Shown one piece after another: positions 45,112 to 55,198 of a DNA stretch of 64,000 nt. The translations under genes and the position numbers were made by a program. Numbering within the stretch: the first letter of the stretch is position 1; every line of letters begins with the position of its first letter. The notes beneath the pieces are model-generated. The model was not told where the DNA came from. It saw only the letters and a program-made list of their open reading frames with translations, and ran no database searches. Source of the stretch: Rossellomorea aquimaris (lineage in GTDB: Bacteria; Bacillota; Bacilli; Bacillales; Bacillaceae_B); the NCBI RefSeq assembly GCF_001877785.1, contig NZ_MINN01000085.1:186001-250000 (forward strand), written 5' to 3'.

Positions 45112-46212
45112 ATGCAATGGAAATCACAGCTGCACAATCTAAAAGCATATCAGCCCGGGAAAACGATGGAAGACGTAAAAGAGCAATTCAAACTTGAAAA
45201 AGTGGTGAAGCTCGCATCGAATGAAAATCCTTACGGCTGCTCCCCTGAAATAAAGGAGTTCATCTCTGCACAAGTTTCATCCCATTCCATCTACCCTGAT
45301 GGGTATGCCAAACAATTACGCATGAAAGTTGCCGGCCATTTATCAGTGGATCCCGGACAGATCATCTTTGGGAATGGTTCTGATGAAGTGATTCAGATTA
45401 TTTCAAGGGCTCTCTTGGATCCTTCGAAGAGCACGGTAATGGCGACGCCAACGTTTCCGCAATATAAACATAATGCGATTGTCGAAGGGGCCGAGGTAAG
45501 GGAAGTCCCTCTTGACGAAAATGGAAGACACCAACTATCCAAAATGCTCGACAGCATTGATGCGACCACTGCAGTCGTATGGTTGTGTTCACCGAATAAT
45601 CCCACGGGAGAATACATCCGTAATGAAGAGCTTCTCCATTTCCTTGAAAGGGTTCCCTCGGATGTCCTGGTCGTTTTGGATGAAGCGTACTATGAATATG
45701 TCACTGCAGCGGATTATCATGATTCGGTCAGCCTCATAGACTCTTATCCTCAACTAGTTGTGACGAGGACTTTTTCAAAGGCATACGGGCTGGCAGGGTT
45801 CAGGGTCGGCTACGGGGTTGGAAACAAAGACGTGATCAGGAAACTGGAGCCGGTCAGAGAGCCTTTCAATAATAACTCCCTCGGGCAGGGTGCGGCAGCA
45901 GCTGCCATGGATGACCAGGCATTCATTGAGAAATGCAGAGAGAAGAACCGGGAAGGGCTCAAGCAATTTTATGAGTTTTGTGAAAGCATCGGACTGAAAT
46001 ATATGAAATCCCAGGCGAATTTTATTCTGATTGATTTCGGACTCAGCGGCGATGAAGTTTTTCAATACTTGATGAGCAAGGGATACATTGTCCGTTCAGG
46101 CGGGGCTTTGGGTTATCCGGAATGCGTCCGGATAACAGTCGGTTCCCGTGAACAGAACGAAGAATTAATCTCACTGATGAAAGAGTTTCTTGCGGTTAGA
46201 AAACAATCCTGA
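45112..46212 (+). CDS. hisC: Histidinol-phosphate / aromatic aminotransferase
   Basis: 366 residues from ATG 45112 behind AAAGGAAG. PLP-enzyme landmarks: SNENPYGCSP, NPTGEYI, LDEAYYEY and the PLP lysine in TRTFSKAYGLAG (about residue 225). HisC acts in histidine synthesis and, in Bacillus, in Tyr/Phe transamination, consistent with its place between aroH and tyrA. Confidence 0.94.
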   Translation: MQWKSQLHNLKAYQPGKTMEDVKEQFKLEKVVKLASNENPYGCSPEIKEFISAQVSSHSIYPDGYAKQLRMKVAGHLSVDPGQIIFGNGSDEVIQIISRALLDPSKSTVMATPTFPQYKHNAIVEGAEVREVPLDENGRHQLSKMLDSIDATTAVVWLCSPNNPTGEYIRNEELLHFLERVPSDVLVVLDEAYYEYVTAADYHDSVSLIDSYPQLVVTRTFSKAYGLAGFRVGYGVGNKDVIRKLEPVREPFNNNSLGQGAAAAAMDDQAFIEKCREKNREGLKQFYEFCESIGLKYMKSQANFILIDFGLSGDEVFQYLMSKGYIVRSGGALGYPECVRITVGSREQNEELISLMKEFLAVRKQS

Positions 46213-46228
46213 TAATTGAATGGACTCC

Positions 46229-46269
46229 AGCCGGAGGGTCAGCACGATTGACCTGTCCGGCTTTTTTTC
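46229..46269 (+). terminator. Terminator between hisC and tyrA
   Basis: AGCCGGAGGGTCA / TGACCTGTCCGGCT stem followed by seven T. It could end the aroF-hisC message or attenuate tyrA expression. Confidence 0.7.
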
Positions 46270-46304
46270 CAAAGTTTGATTCAGGATAAAGGGAGAGAAT
46301 GGGA

Positions 46305-47408
46305 ATGGAAGGCAATGTATTAATTGTGGGGATGGGGCTTATCGGCGGGTCGCTTGCCCTGTGCATAAAAGAAGAACATCCCCATGCATCAATCATTGGA
46401 TATGATGTGAATCATAAAGAATTGAGACTTGCAAACACACTCGGTGTCATCGATGAAATGGTGCAGTCACTTGAGCAGGGTGCTGAGAAAGCGGATCTTA
46501 TCATCATCTCGACACCGGTGACCCAAACGGAAAAAATAATGAAGATCTTACATAATACGGACCTTAAACAGGGTGTCATCATTACCGATACGGGAAGTAC
46601 AAAGGGACAAATCATGAAGGCAGCACGCCCGCTGAGTGAAAAGGGGATTACCTTCATTGGTGGTCACCCGATGGCGGGATCTCATAAGAGCGGAGTGAGT
46701 GCATCCAAGAAAATCCTGTTTGAGAATGCCTTTTATATGTTCACCCCATCCGATAGTGCGGGGGAGCGTGAGATGAAAAGCCTTGAGAGCTGGCTGAGCG
46801 GCACACGTGCAAAATTCCTTATCGTCCCTCCGAAAGAGCATGATGAACTGACAGGGATGATCAGTCACTTTCCGCATATAATTGCTGCATCACTTGTGCA
46901 TCAGGCGAAGGATTCTTCTGAGGAACACCCTTATTTAAGAAGGCTTGCTGCAGGCGGATTCCGGGATATCACCAGAATCGCGTCTTCAAACCCTGTGATG
47001 TGGAAAGACATCACTTTGCAGAATAGTCAGGTCTTGAAGGACATTTTGGAAAAGTGGAAAATAGAAATGGAAGAAGTCATCCATATGATTGAAGAAAGGG
47101 ATGCGGAAAAATTATTTCACTATTTTAACGAGGCAAAGGTATTCCGGGATGAGCTTCCGGTTCTATCCAAAGGTGCCATTCCTGCCTTCTATGATCTGTA
47201 TATAGACGTCCCGGATTACCCGGGGATCATTTCTGAAGTGACTGCCTATTTAGCCGAGGAAAAAATCAGTCTGACCAACATCCGGATCCTTGAAACAAGG
47301 GAAGACATCTACGGGGTTTTGGTCATCAGCTTCCAAACCATAGAAGACCGTGAACGTGCTGTGGTTTGCCTGAAAGAAAAAACTGCATACGATTTGTTTA
47401 TCGATTAA
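46305..47408 (+). CDS. tyrA: Prephenate dehydrogenase
   Basis: 367 residues from ATG 46305; an ATG at 46299 is too near the GGGAG ribosome site. N-terminal NAD loop [25 protein letters not shown] substrate segment and a C-terminal ACT domain (about 295-367, [20 protein letters not shown]) for feedback control. It makes 4-hydroxyphenylpyruvate from prephenate. Confidence 0.95.
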   Translation: MEGNVLIVGMGLIGGSLALCIKEEHPHASIIGYDVNHKELRLANTLGVIDEMVQSLEQGAEKADLIIISTPVTQTEKIMKILHNTDLKQGVIITDTGSTKGQIMKAARPLSEKGITFIGGHPMAGSHKSGVSASKKILFENAFYMFTPSDSAGEREMKSLESWLSGTRAKFLIVPPKEHDELTGMISHFPHIIAASLVHQAKDSSEEHPYLRRLAAGGFRDITRIASSNPVMWKDITLQNSQVLKDILEKWKIEMEEVIHMIEERDAEKLFHYFNEAKVFRDELPVLSKGAIPAFYDLYIDVPDYPGIISEVTAYLAEEKISLTNIRILETREDIYGVLVISFQTIEDRERAVVCLKEKTAYDLFID

Positions 47409-47419
47409 GGAGGCTCATT

Positions 47420-48706
47420 ATGGACAAACGTAAATTAACTAAACCTTCACAACCTCTCAAAGGTGAACTTCAAGTACCCGGGGATAAATCCATTTCCCAC
47501 CGGGCTGTCATGTTCGGTTCTGTCGCAGAAGGGGAAACTAGGATCCATAACTTTTTAATGGGGGAAGATTGCTTAAGCACAATTTCCTGTTTCCGCAGAT
47601 TGGGAGTGAAGATTGATATAGAGGAAGACGAAGTGCTCGTTCAAGGAAAGGGCTGGGACTCTTTAACAGAGCCTTCTGACGTACTCGATACCGGTAATTC
47701 GGGAACCACTACCCGGCTGATGATGGGACTTCTCGCAGGAAGACCGTTCCATTCCGTCATGCTCGGCGACGAATCGATCGCTAAGCGTCCCATGAGAAGG
47801 GTGACCGATCCCCTGAAGCTTTTCGGAACGAAGATCGACGGGAGGGAAGAAGGTAATTTCACGCCTTTATCCATCCGTGGAGGAAGTTTGAAAGCAATCA
47901 GATACACACTGCCCGTGGCAAGTGCGCAGGTGAAGTCCGCCATCCTGCTGGCAGGGCTTCAGGCAGATGGGGTGACAGAAGTCATCGAACCCGAGAGAAC
48001 AAGGGATCATACTGAAAAGATGATCATAGAATTTGGGGGAGAAATAGACAGAGAAGGAGATATTATCAAAGTACGCGGAGGACAGCAGCTGAAAGCGGCA
48101 AATGTCTATGTGCCCGGTGATATTTCCAGCGCTGCCTTCTTTATGTCTGCAGCTGCCATCGTACGCGGCAGCAGGGTGGTTTTAAAAAATACGGGTTTGA
48201 ATGAGACCAGAACAGGCATCATCGAGGTTATGCGAAAGATGGGTGCCAAAATGGAAATAACTGAAAACCCAGGATCGGGCGAAAGAATCGGGGATATCAT
48301 GGTCGAATACTCAGAACTCCAAGGTACAGAAATCGGCGGTGAATTAATTCCTGCTTTGATCGATGAAATCCCTGTCATTGCACTCTTGGCAACCCAGGCG
48401 CAGGGGACGACTGTCATCAAAGATGCAGAAGAGCTGAAAGTGAAAGAAACGAACAGAATCGATGCTGTCGTACAGGAGCTGAAGAAACTTGGCGCGGATA
48501 TCGAAGCTACGGAGGACGGGATGATCATCAAAGGAAAGACATCTCTCCGTGGCGCAGAAGTTGATTCCTGGGGTGACCACCGCATCGGAATGACGTTGGC
48601 GGTAGCCTCATTAATAACCGAATCACCGGTATTTTTGGAGAATGCAGAAGCAATCAACATATCTTATCCTGCCTTCTTTGATCATCTTGATAAGTTAATC
48701 CATTAA
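47420..48706 (+). CDS. aroE: EPSP synthase (3-phosphoshikimate 1-carboxyvinyltransferase)
   Basis: 428 residues from ATG 47420 behind [22 protein letters not shown] at the start, [16 protein letters not shown] (about residue 92) and [11 protein letters not shown] are family marks. The first domain loop reads LLAGRPF. Named aroE in B. subtilis (aroA elsewhere). Last gene of the aromatic group, 11 bp after tyrA. Confidence 0.96.
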   Translation: MDKRKLTKPSQPLKGELQVPGDKSISHRAVMFGSVAEGETRIHNFLMGEDCLSTISCFRRLGVKIDIEEDEVLVQGKGWDSLTEPSDVLDTGNSGTTTRLMMGLLAGRPFHSVMLGDESIAKRPMRRVTDPLKLFGTKIDGREEGNFTPLSIRGGSLKAIRYTLPVASAQVKSAILLAGLQADGVTEVIEPERTRDHTEKMIIEFGGEIDREGDIIKVRGGQQLKAANVYVPGDISSAAFFMSAAAIVRGSRVVLKNTGLNETRTGIIEVMRKMGAKMEITENPGSGERIGDIMVEYSELQGTEIGGELIPALIDEIPVIALLATQAQGTTVIKDAEELKVKETNRIDAVVQELKKLGADIEATEDGMIIKGKTSLRGAEVDSWGDHRIGMTLAVASLITESPVFLENAEAINISYPAFFDHLDKLIH

Positions 48707-48713
48707 TTACATG

Positions 48714-48748
48714 TAAGGAAGAAGACTTGTTCTTCTTCCTTAAACTTA
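48714..48748 (+). terminator. Hairpin after aroE
   Basis: AAGGAAGAAG / CTTCTTCCTT stem without a long T run; terminator likely but weak. Confidence 0.5.
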
Positions 48749-48809
48749 TGTCAGTGAGTCATTTCCACTCACCTTTTTACATAGCTTGTCTATAAAGGAA
48801 GGTGAAGAG

Positions 48810-49709
48810 ATGAGTAAATATATCATTGAAGATGCCCAATATGCCACCGATGAAACGAACCTCAGGATTTCTTTGCTGGTGGAAGATAACAGGATAGCCG
48901 CAATCCGTAACAGCTTTTTATATTACAATCACATACGTATGAATATCTCACCTTTCATTATGACGCCGTCTCATGTGATATGTGACACCTGCCTCCCTGC
49001 AGATTTTGATTTTCCCTCATTCAAAACATATTTTTTAAGTCATTTTATTTCAAAAGGCTGTACAACGATCCTTACCTCCTTTTCCATTACCTATGAATTT
49101 GAATTTTTGAAAAAGCTGGAGGAGAGAAAAACAACCCTGCTTAGCAGCCCCATTGATTACACCATCGGTCTTCTTGCTCCCGCCCATTTGATCACACCGG
49201 GTGTGATCCGTCTCTGTAAGCGTAATAGAGTGCCTGTCATATGGATGGTACTGGATGACTTGGATGCATTCAGTTCTGTCAAATGGGGGTGGATTAAAGG
49301 ATTGCTCTATGATTATCGCATTACTTTTGTCCCTTTTTTTACGACAAAACTGGACAAAAAGCAAAAGATGAAGCATCTTAGAATATGGCAAAAAACGATG
49401 ACTTCCGAGAATATCCCCCATATTTCTGAAGAAATGAAGCAGAAAGTCCCGCTTCCTTTATCACAATTGAAAAAAATTGGTATGTATCCACATAGAGGAA
49501 ATTTTCTCCCTGGTGGAGAAATAAGTTATAACCTCTATATGAAAAAAGAAACGGAAGAGTCACTAGACGATAGTCTGTTTCATTATGAAAGTCACGTTTT
49601 AAAATGTACAATGAATAGAGGGAAGTATCACTATTTAAATGGACAAAGCTGCTTCCATCCTGGTGCGGGAAAAGAACTCAAAATCCAGACACCGGGTTTC
49701 TTTACCTGA
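48810..49709 (+). CDS. Amidohydrolase-like protein of unknown function
   Basis: 299 residues from ATG 48810 behind AAGGAAGGTG. The layout (N-terminal short beta part ending MTPSHVICDTCL, then a barrel-like FLSHFISKGCTTILTSFS segment) recalls NagA and dihydroorotase-type amidohydrolases, but the usual HxH metal motif is missing: the expected position reads SHVICD. Enzyme activity is therefore doubtful. It is absent from this place in B. subtilis. Confidence 0.6.
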   Translation: MSKYIIEDAQYATDETNLRISLLVEDNRIAAIRNSFLYYNHIRMNISPFIMTPSHVICDTCLPADFDFPSFKTYFLSHFISKGCTTILTSFSITYEFEFLKKLEERKTTLLSSPIDYTIGLLAPAHLITPGVIRLCKRNRVPVIWMVLDDLDAFSSVKWGWIKGLLYDYRITFVPFFTTKLDKKQKMKHLRIWQKTMTSENIPHISEEMKQKVPLPLSQLKKIGMYPHRGNFLPGGEISYNLYMKKETEESLDDSLFHYESHVLKCTMNRGKYHYLNGQSCFHPGAGKELKIQTPGFFT

Positions 49710-49765
49710 CAGGCTTATGTAACGAACTGACTGTACTAACTTAGCATGATAGAAAGGAAATAAAT

Positions 49766-51025
49766 ATGTCTCATAGTGAAAAAATGTTAACTTCTTTGGA
49801 AGAAGGTAATTTAGAAGATGCAAAAAGTCACTTTAATGAAACCCTGAAGTTTGGAAGTCACGAAGAGAAATTCAGCTTGGCTGAAGAGCTTCATCATCTG
49901 GGGTTTTTGAATGAAGCAAAGGAGCTTTATGAAAATTTACTCTTGTATTATCCGGGGGAGGGCGAACTGATCATCGAATTGGCTGAAGTCCTGGTCGAAA
50001 TGGACAGTGAGGAAGATGCGATCGAGCTATTATCCCATATAGAAGAAGATGACAGTTCTTATCCCCGTGCACTGTTACTGATGGCTGATTTGTATCAGAT
50101 GCAGGGTTTATTCGAAGTAAGTGAACAGAAGCTTCTTCAAGCCAAAGTACTTCTGCCGGATGAACCTGTCATACTATTCGGGTTAGCTGAATTATATGCA
50201 GAAACAGGCAGATTCCTGGAAGCGATCCGATACTACACCCAGCTTGTTGAAAAAGGGATCACCGAAATCGGCGGAACGTATATTCACCAGCGGCTTGCCG
50301 AGGCCTATAGTGTGGGAGGCTCCTTTGAAGAAGCCCTTGGCCATTATGAAAAAGCCATAGAAGAGCATTTGGAAATCAATACGCTTTTCGGTTTTGCATT
50401 TACTGCGTATCAGGCCGGATACTATGAAACGGCCATTGAAAAGCTTGTATCTGTCAAGGAGCTGGATCCTGATTATCACTCGGTATATTTGCTCCTTGCA
50501 AAAGCTTATGAGCATGAAGAAGAGCTTGAGAAAAGCCTGGAGACGATAAGGGAAGGGATCAAACAGGACGAATTTAATAAAGAATTGAGTTTGTTCGGCG
50601 GAAAAATATCCCTTAAGCTTGGTTTGGATGAACAAGCAGAAGCTTACCTGAGGAATGCACTGGCGCTCGACCCGGGGTATTTGGAAGCGGCACTGCTTAT
50701 TAATAAGTTATTCTTCACCCAGGACCGCTTCGATGATGTGCTTGAAATTGCTGCGATGCTGGCCGCCGAGGGTGAGGAAGAACCACAGCTGGCTTGGGAT
50801 CTTGCAAAGGCAAACGAAGGGCTTGAACAATATAATGATGCATTAAAACAATACCGGGCTGCATATACTTATTTTAAGAATCATGAAGACTTCCTTATTG
50901 AATACGGGCAATTCCTTATGGAGGAAGGACTCAGGAAGGAAGCAGTCGAAATATATAATAGACTCCTGGATATGGATCCTTCTAATGACGAATGGCAGGA
51001 TCTCATCGCAAGACTGCAAGAATGA
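49766..51025 (+). CDS. ypiA: Tetratricopeptide-repeat protein YpiA
   Basis: 419 residues made almost wholly of TPR helices, about ten or eleven repeats (for example GRFLEAIRYYTQLVEKG, GSFEEALGHYEKAIEEH, GLEQYNDALKQYRAAY). No signal peptide. A protein-interaction scaffold is likely. Length and place after aroE match B. subtilis YpiA. Confidence 0.88.
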   Translation: MSHSEKMLTSLEEGNLEDAKSHFNETLKFGSHEEKFSLAEELHHLGFLNEAKELYENLLLYYPGEGELIIELAEVLVEMDSEEDAIELLSHIEEDDSSYPRALLLMADLYQMQGLFEVSEQKLLQAKVLLPDEPVILFGLAELYAETGRFLEAIRYYTQLVEKGITEIGGTYIHQRLAEAYSVGGSFEEALGHYEKAIEEHLEINTLFGFAFTAYQAGYYETAIEKLVSVKELDPDYHSVYLLLAKAYEHEEELEKSLETIREGIKQDEFNKELSLFGGKISLKLGLDEQAEAYLRNALALDPGYLEAALLINKLFFTQDRFDDVLEIAAMLAAEGEEEPQLAWDLAKANEGLEQYNDALKQYRAAYTYFKNHEDFLIEYGQFLMEEGLRKEAVEIYNRLLDMDPSNDEWQDLIARLQE

Positions 51026-51138
51026 TAATCATCGAAGTGACACAGAAAGCTGTCGGTAAGTGCATTCATTCACACTTTTTGATTTTACCCGGTACACGGA
51101 CCTTAATTTAATCTGGATTTCGCAGAGGAGGGAAACCA

Positions 51139-51687
51139 ATGACCACCCCTGTTTCTGTCAACGAGAAGAAAGAATTTATCCGCTGGTTTTTAAATCGTTA
51201 TCAATTGAAAAGAAGAGAATGCGTCTGGATATTGAATTATTTGATGAGCCACGATCAATTAATGAAGAAAGTCCATTTTGTAGAAGAGTCGCAATACTGT
51301 CCCCGAGGCCTGGTCATGTCGACCCATTGCGTGGAGGATGTACCTTTCCGATTCTACAAGGAAAACATCATGACGACAGATGCTGAAAAATCATTTCATG
51401 ATATCCGTTTAAATAAAGATGAAGATATTTATATTCAATTGAATTTCAGTAAGGCGAATTCAAGTTATCAATTTGCAGCGGTACTTGAAGAAAACCCGTT
51501 CATGCCGAAGTATCTGCTGATCAATGAAAAAGACCGGCTGCTGGCAGAACAATTCCTGGAAGAAAGTCTCCATTCATTTCAAAAAAACCGGCTGCTTCAA
51601 GCAATCGATTCCGCGTTGGACAGCGGGGATAAGGAAAAGTTCAATGCATTGACGGAGGAACTGAATAATCTTGTGAAAAAAGAATGA
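51139..51687 (+). CDS. ypiB: YpiB/UPF0302 family protein
   Basis: 182 residues starting [20 protein letters not shown] behind AGAGGAGGG. Conserved family segment [20 protein letters not shown] and [20 protein letters not shown]. In B. subtilis it sits between ypiA and ypiF as here. The function is unclear; family members show a small alpha/beta fold plus a C-terminal acidic helix. Confidence 0.87.
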   Translation: MTTPVSVNEKKEFIRWFLNRYQLKRRECVWILNYLMSHDQLMKKVHFVEESQYCPRGLVMSTHCVEDVPFRFYKENIMTTDAEKSFHDIRLNKDEDIYIQLNFSKANSSYQFAAVLEENPFMPKYLLINEKDRLLAEQFLEESLHSFQKNRLLQAIDSALDSGDKEKFNALTEELNNLVKKE

Positions 51688-51711
51688 GGGTTTCCTTCAT
51701 TCTTTTTTCTT
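51677..51711 (+). terminator. Terminator after ypiB
   Basis: AAAAGAATGA / TTCATTCTTTT stem followed by T and C/T tail. Confidence 0.65.
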
Positions 51712-51830
51712 TGGGGTCATACCTGCCATAATTTTGTACATACTACAGAATAAGTGAAATTTCCTTTTATTGAAGGCACACAAAATGATATGATGGGAGG
51801 TATGAAGGAATAGAAAAGTGAGGGAACTTA

Positions 51831-52292
51831 ATGAATTGGAATGTTAAAGATATTGAAGTCTTTGAAACTGAGAAAGAATACATCGATACCGCTGTGATTC
51901 CTATTGTCCCGATTGATTTTTCCAGGGAAATCAAAACTTCTGCTGCACAGTCTGAATTTATTTCCTTATTGACGTTTCATCTGGAAAGACAATTCAAGGG
52001 GCGCATGATCATGACTCCGGCATTCACTTATTTGCTGGGCAGCTCTGAAGAAAAGGCAGGGGAGCTCGAGGAATGGGGGAGACGCCTGAAAGACAGCGGG
52101 GTAAAACATGTTTTCTTTCTTACGTCAGACAGCAATTGGAAAAAATCCGAACAGCAGTTCAATGACCAACTGATATGGGTTCCGTCGATCCCGCTCGAAC
52201 ATCTGGACGAACAGTATAAACACTCGATCATGGAAGATCAAGTGAAACAACTGCTGAATGTTATTGTACAAAAATGGCAGAAAAATTCATAA
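51831..52292 (+). CDS. ypiF: YpiF-family protein
   Basis: 153 residues beginning MNWNVKDIEVFETEKEYIDT; matches YpiF (DUF2487) in length and position before qcrA. No catalytic motif recognised; a compact alpha/beta protein. Confidence 0.83.
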   Translation: MNWNVKDIEVFETEKEYIDTAVIPIVPIDFSREIKTSAAQSEFISLLTFHLERQFKGRMIMTPAFTYLLGSSEEKAGELEEWGRRLKDSGVKHVFFLTSDSNWKKSEQQFNDQLIWVPSIPLEHLDEQYKHSIMEDQVKQLLNVIVQKWQKNS

Positions 52293-52331
52293 AAACTTCA
52301 CATTGTATCCATCTTTTAGTTTATTGAGTTA

Positions 52332-52360
52332 TTGACCTTGTAATAACTTTAATATATCAT
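52332..52360 (+). promoter_or_regulatory. SigA promoter of qcrABC
   Basis: TTGACC (52332-52337), 17-bp spacer, TATCAT (52355-52360), about 75 bp before the start. Confidence 0.5.
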
Positions 52361-52434
52361 AGTTATGTCCTAGTTTTATATTTGTGCGAAATATGTCCGA
52401 TGGACTTACCTTACGCGATAGAGGGGGGAAAAGG

Positions 52435-52944
52435 ATGAGCAAGCAACGTGTATCTAGACGTCAATTCCTTAACTATACACTTACGGGTGTAGGCGGTTTC
52501 ATGGCTGCCGGAATGCTAATGCCGATGGTTCGATTCGCTGTAGATCCAGTATTGAAGACAGAAGCGGCCGGAGACTTCATAGCGACGAAACAAAAAGTGT
52601 CAGAATTAACAAATGAGCCTGTTCGTGTCGACTATTCTTATGAACAGAAAGATGCGTGGTACACATCAGAAGTAACTCAGACTGCTTGGGTCTATAAGAA
52701 CAAGGAAGGAAAAATCGTTGCTCTTTCACCGGTATGTAAGCATCTTGGCTGTACGGTCAACTGGGGTGGAGACAAGAGTAATCCAGAAAAGTTCTATTGC
52801 CCTTGCCACGGTGGTCTGTATGAGAAAAATGGTAAGAATATACCTGGTACACCACCCACGGCACCGTTGGATACATATCCGACAAAAGAAAAAGACGGTA
52901 TTTTATACCTTGGACAACCTGAACCAAATAAATATGTTAAGTAA
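52435..52944 (+). CDS. qcrA: Menaquinol:cytochrome c reductase, Rieske iron-sulfur subunit
   Basis: 169 residues from ATG 52435 behind GAGGGGGG. A twin-arginine-like start (SRRQFLNYTLTGVGGFMAAG) and an N-terminal membrane anchor, then the Rieske cluster boxes CKHLGC (about residue 102) and CPCHGG (about residue 122). It accepts electrons from menaquinol in the bc-type complex, outside the membrane. Confidence 0.96.
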   Translation: MSKQRVSRRQFLNYTLTGVGGFMAAGMLMPMVRFAVDPVLKTEAAGDFIATKQKVSELTNEPVRVDYSYEQKDAWYTSEVTQTAWVYKNKEGKIVALSPVCKHLGCTVNWGGDKSNPEKFYCPCHGGLYEKNGKNIPGTPPTAPLDTYPTKEKDGILYLGQPEPNKYVK

Positions 52945-52957
52945 GGGGGCGTAATCT

Positions 52958-53632
52958 GTGCTGAACAAAATCTATGATTGGGTTGACGAGCGTTTGGACA
53001 TTACGCCTTTGTGGCGGGATATCGCGGATCACGAAGTTCCTGAACACGTAAACCCTGCGCACCATTTTTCGGCGTTTGTTTACTGTTTTGGCGGACTCAC
53101 ATTCTTCGTTACCGTGATACAGATCCTTTCAGGTATGTTCCTGACAATGTACTATGTACCTGATATCAAAAACGCTTGGGAATCTGTTTATTATCTGCAA
53201 AATGAAGTAGCCTTCGGACAGATCGTCCGCGGGATGCACCACTGGGGAGCAAGCTTGGTTATCGTAATGATGTTCTTACATACACTGCGAGTATTCTTCC
53301 AAGGTGCGTACAAGAAACCTCGTGAATTAAACTGGGTTGTTGGAGTGCTTATCTTCTTCGTAATGCTAGGCCTTGGTTTCACAGGTTATTTATTGCCGTG
53401 GGATATGAAAGCGCTATTTGCGACTAAGGTAGGTCTTGAGATCGCCGGTGCCACACCATTCATTGGAGATCAGGTGAAGATGCTTCTGGCCGGAGATGCC
53501 CACATCGTCGGTGCACAGACACTGACTCGTTTCTTCGCCATTCACGTTTTCTTCCTGCCTGCAGCTTTACTCGGATTGATGGGAGCCCACTTCCTGATGA
53601 TCCGTAAGCAAGGTATTTCTGGACCGCTATAA
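52958..53632 (+). CDS. qcrB: Menaquinol:cytochrome c reductase, cytochrome b6 subunit
   Basis: 224 residues with four membrane helices. Heme-ligand histidines lie in RGMHHWGASLVIVMMFLHTL and TRFFAIHVFFLP; the b6-type Cys (VYCFGG) is also seen. It is the split cytochrome b N-terminal half typical of Firmicutes. Confidence 0.96.
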   Translation: MLNKIYDWVDERLDITPLWRDIADHEVPEHVNPAHHFSAFVYCFGGLTFFVTVIQILSGMFLTMYYVPDIKNAWESVYYLQNEVAFGQIVRGMHHWGASLVIVMMFLHTLRVFFQGAYKKPRELNWVVGVLIFFVMLGLGFTGYLLPWDMKALFATKVGLEIAGATPFIGDQVKMLLAGDAHIVGAQTLTRFFAIHVFFLPAALLGLMGAHFLMIRKQGISGPL

Positions 53633-53686
53633 GATTCGATTGAATAAAAAAACCTGAAAAACCTATTTAAAAAGGAGGGGGACACT

Positions 53687-54463
53687 ATGCATCGAGGAAA
53701 AGGGATGAAGTTTGTAGGTGATTCTCGTGTGCCTGTAAACAAGAAACCGAATATTCCTAAAGATTATTCGGAGTTCCCTGGGAAAACAGAAGCTTTCTGG
53801 CCAAACTTCTTATTGAAAGAATGGCTTGTAGGGGCAGTTTTCCTGATCGGTTACCTATGCTTGACGATCGCGCATCCGTCGCCGCTGGAACGTATTGCCG
53901 ATCCGACTGATACTGGGTATATTCCATTACCTGACTGGTATTTCTTATTCTTATACCAATTACTTAAGTACACATATGCATCCGGACCTTATAATGTAAT
54001 CGGAGCATTCGTCATTCCCGGTATTGCTTTTGGTGCACTTCTTCTTGCGCCATTCATTGACAGAGGACCTGAACGCCGTCCTGTAAAACGTCCATTTGCT
54101 ACCGGATTTATGATTTTGGCCCTTGCCGCTACGTATTTCCTTACTTGGGAATCTGTCGCTACCCATGACTGGGAAGCAGCTAAAGAACAAGGTAAGATCG
54201 TAGCTGAAGCTGAAATCGATAAGGAATCTGAAGGCTATAAAATCTACTCTGATGAGAAAAACAGCTGTATCACTTGTCATGGTGAAAACATGACTGGCGG
54301 TGCTGCTGCACCTTCACTGGTGGGTACTGGATTAAAGCCTGAAGAGATTAAAGATATTGCCAAAAACGGTAAACCGCCTGGCATGCCGGCTGGTTTATTC
54401 AAAGGAACGGATGAAGAGCTGGATAAACTGGCTGAATTCATTTCCGGTCTGAAAGCAGAATAG
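53687..54463 (+). CDS. qcrC: Menaquinol:cytochrome c reductase, fused subunit IV/cytochrome c
   Basis: 258 residues. The N-terminal part resembles b6f subunit IV (PDWYFLFLYQLLKY, three membrane helices), then a C-terminal cytochrome c domain with heme motif CITCH (about residue 197) and an axial Met in PPGMPAGLF. This fusion is characteristic of Bacillus. AAGGAGGGGG ribosome site. Confidence 0.96.
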   Translation: MHRGKGMKFVGDSRVPVNKKPNIPKDYSEFPGKTEAFWPNFLLKEWLVGAVFLIGYLCLTIAHPSPLERIADPTDTGYIPLPDWYFLFLYQLLKYTYASGPYNVIGAFVIPGIAFGALLLAPFIDRGPERRPVKRPFATGFMILALAATYFLTWESVATHDWEAAKEQGKIVAEAEIDKESEGYKIYSDEKNSCITCHGENMTGGAAAPSLVGTGLKPEEIKDIAKNGKPPGMPAGLFKGTDEELDKLAEFISGLKAE

Positions 54464-54470
54464 TTTTTAA

Positions 54471-54500
54471 AAAGAGCCAGCAGTCGTTGGCTCTTTTTTT
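54471..54500 (+). terminator. Terminator after qcrC
   Basis: AAGAGCCA / TGGCTCTT stem followed by six or more T. Confidence 0.85.
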
Positions 54501-54531
54501 CTACTATGGAAATTGAGAGAGGAGAAGCAAA

Positions 54532-55125
54532 ATGATTTCCTGGCTTTATCCCATACTGCGGGACAAAACATTTTTATGGATGCTTTTAATTATCAATTTG
54601 CTTGGCACCATTTACGGATACATATGGTACATGGCACAGTTAAGAAATACTCCTGAACAGTTCATGATCTTTGTACCTGACAGCCCTACTGCAAGTCTCT
54701 TTTTCTGTTTTGTACTTGCAGCATTTTTAATGAAAAAAAATTGGCCGATCTTTGAAGTGCTTGCCATCGTCACATTATTTAAATATGGAGTTTGGGCGGT
54801 CGTAATGAACTTGCTTACACTTTGGGTGAGCGGGGAGCTTCCATGGGAAGGGTACATGCTGATGGCTTCACACGGAGCCATGGCGGTCCAGGGAATCCTG
54901 TACTCATCATTTTATCGGGTGAAAATTTGGCATTTGGCGGTCGGAGCTCTTTGGACTTTACATAATGACATTATTGATTATGTATACATGCAATTCCCTG
55001 TATATTCAAAATTATTCCTTTATATTCAGAACATAGGGTACTTCACTTTCTGGTTAAGTATCATTTCTATCCTGCTTGCCTGGTATTTCACCCAAAAGAC
55101 ACCCCGTCTAAGTATCAACCCCTGA
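54532..55125 (+). CDS. ypjA: Integral membrane protein YpjA
   Basis: 197 residues with about five to six membrane segments (DUF1405). A GAGAGGAG ribosome site precedes the ATG. Place after qcrC and before ypjB matches B. subtilis. The function is unknown. Confidence 0.83.
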   Translation: MISWLYPILRDKTFLWMLLIINLLGTIYGYIWYMAQLRNTPEQFMIFVPDSPTASLFFCFVLAAFLMKKNWPIFEVLAIVTLFKYGVWAVVMNLLTLWVSGELPWEGYMLMASHGAMAVQGILYSSFYRVKIWHLAVGALWTLHNDIIDYVYMQFPVYSKLFLYIQNIGYFTFWLSIISILLAWYFTQKTPRLSINP

Positions 55126-55198
55126 GATTTGATTGTTTTTTGGTCTACTCTTGTCCACCCGTTCATACACTTTAATAGTAGTTTTAGGGGGGACAAGT

